Shown here piece by piece: positions 63,076 through 64,000 of a stretch of DNA of 64,000 nucleotides. The translations under genes were made by a program, and so were the position numbers. The stretch spans positions 3,360 through 67,359 of the forward strand of contig CABUXL010000007.1 of NCBI GenBank assembly GCA_902495525.1. Reading direction: 5' to 3'. Under the pieces are notes generated by a model. It made no database searches and was not told where the DNA came from. It was given only the letters and a program-made list of their open reading frames with translations. Source of the stretch: an uncultured Collinsella sp. GTDB lineage: Bacteria; Actinomycetota; Coriobacteriia; Coriobacteriales; Coriobacteriaceae. Within the stretch, counting starts at the first letter, position 1; every line of letters starts with the position of its first letter.

Positions 63076-64000
63076 TGCGTCATACGGGCCTGCCTGCGAA
63101 AACGGCCCGCCGTCATACGGCGCTCGGGGCGCGTATGACGGCGGGCCGTGACCGCCTTCCGGTTTAACCGGCTATGCTACCAGCGGAAACGAACTCGGCA
63201 CGCCGAGTTGCGCCGCAAAATCCCGGGCGCCCGTAGTGCGCCCTTATCCTGCTCATGATGGCGCACCTCAACCCAAAGGCCCTCCAACACGTCGTCGAAC
63301 CCGAAATCGAGCTCCGCCTGGACGCTCTCGCCGAGCGCATCGCCCATGGCGAGCTCCGGCACCTTCGTCACACGGCCGCCCAGCCACTCAATCTCTGTCA
63401 TCGCGCGCGTGGTGCAAGCCCCTTCCAACACGGGATTGTCAGCTCAACCCGACCCTTACCCATACGGACGAACATAACTCGCCAGGGGAAGCCCCTGAAG
63501 GCCGTGCGCCACAACATGAGGCCGAATCCGCCCCCGGCTGGACAGGCCAACAACGAAGGAGCACACGGAACCGGCGCGGCGTTACAACCGTCCCGGCAAG
63601 CGTGTCACTTGTCTAAGTCATGATGCCGACAAACCCGGAAATGCTCCAACGGAGCGCCGAACGAGCGTAACAATATAAAGCCGTGCAACACGCGTTGGAC
63701 GACCAGAACATCCCAAACAAAGGCCTGTCGGTCCCACCTTCAAGCCCAATAGCAAAATGTGCATCAGCGGATTTGCAGCGATACAAGTCTCAACCGCCAC
63801 CGTCACACCGCAGCGCGCCTAGTCCCACTCATCCTACTGCAAATGTCCCAGAACGAGAAAACGACCAGCTTAACATGCCAACCTTTATATCCGCACGCGC
63901 GTAATTCAACTCATAAGGACCGGCTATCCCTTACCTGTGACACAATCTCAAACGCACAGAACAGAATCATCAGTCCAATCATCGCATAAGAGGCAGCCGA
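63076..64000. other. 925 bp without a convincing gene
   Basis: After the hairpin, short open frames exist on both strands (for example 63177-63401 minus and 63255-63623 plus). None has a ribosome site with a good start or a recognisable motif. From about 63600 the DNA is clearly less GC-rich than the mobilisation genes. The minus frame 63177-63401 (MTEIEWLGGRVTKVPELAMG...) is the most protein-like and could be a small gene or remnant. I see no tRNA or repeat array. Confidence 0.5.
63102..63149. repeat. Perfect 18-bp inverted repeat after the coupling-protein gene
   Basis: ACGGCCCGCCGTCATACG (63102-63119) and its complement (63132-63149) have a 12-nt loop. The sequence CGTCATACGG also occurs just before, at 63078. 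It may be a terminator or a relaxase recognition hairpin. Confidence 0.75.

Noticed and set aside
63255..63623. Plus-strand open frame of 122 codons after the coupling-protein gene
   Set aside because: No ribosome site, low-complexity C-terminal half, and a competing minus-strand frame; not called as a gene.

Overview
The window is high-GC, densely packed DNA with short intergenic gaps and frequent ATGA, TAATG and GTGA overlaps. It looks like a chromosomal segment of a gut Coriobacteriia bacterium, most likely Collinsella or a close relative. The evidence is gene content and protein style, not a database search: a 6-phospho-beta-glucosidase, an Ech-type energy-converting hydrogenase, a giant LPXTG pilin-repeat adhesin, an NRAMP-related transporter next to an MgtE-like protein, NarL-type two-component systems with membrane sensors, and an OYE-type flavoenzyme.

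Layout. 1-3.9 kb: an envelope-type cluster of zinc-ribbon and SPFH proteins plus a lipoprotein. 4.0-8.0 kb: a three-gene signalling unit (degenerate 7TM sensor, histidine kinase, NarL regulator). 8.1-13.2 kb: sugar and nucleoside metabolism (GH1 phospho-glucosidase, a DUF4867-like protein, LuxS, nucleoside hydrolase, ribokinase). 13.3-15.6 kb: an OatA-like acyltransferase. 15.7-18.8 kb: an NRAMP-related transporter and an MgtE-like protein, with a possible 10-codon leader ORF. 19.1-24.9 kb: cell-surface and membrane genes (divergent polysaccharide deacetylase, PRC-barrel, YtxH, CphA-N-like, CNNM/CorC, HlyIII). 25.1-27.4 kb: an alpha/beta hydrolase and a DUF362 ferredoxin protein. 27.7-36.5 kb: two ABC exporters (MacB-like and ABC-2 type), the second divergent from a two-component pair. 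37.1-44.4 kb: a 2432-residue sortase-anchored adhesin. 44.9-50.5 kb: an ech operon whose two membrane subunits are fused. 50.8-53.7 kb: an orphan transposase-type HTH protein and an FMN/FAD/Fe-S reductase.

From about 54.2 kb to the right edge lies an integrated mobile element. Its left junction cuts a tRNA-Met(CAU) gene: only the 3' half remains, followed by phased direct repeats, a long hairpin and a tyrosine recombinase. Cargo and mobilisation genes follow: a zinc-finger protein, an excisionase-like protein, a DnaC/IstB-like protein without a Walker A motif, two unknowns, a ribbon-helix-helix accessory protein, a MobP-like relaxase and a VirD4/TraG coupling protein. The last 0.9 kb has no convincing gene. 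The right end is outside the window.

The intergenic DNA is unusually rich in repeats. One is a 55-bp palindromic element, present three times at an exact 81-bp period (53850-54066) and once at 9789. Another is a set of about 150-160-bp nested palindromes flanking the adhesin gene, whose arms change together between copies. A third is a family of short hairpins with GGGGAC in the loop, resembling REP elements. These repeats, and the leader DNA in front of the Mg2+-type transporter genes, are the least explained parts of the window.
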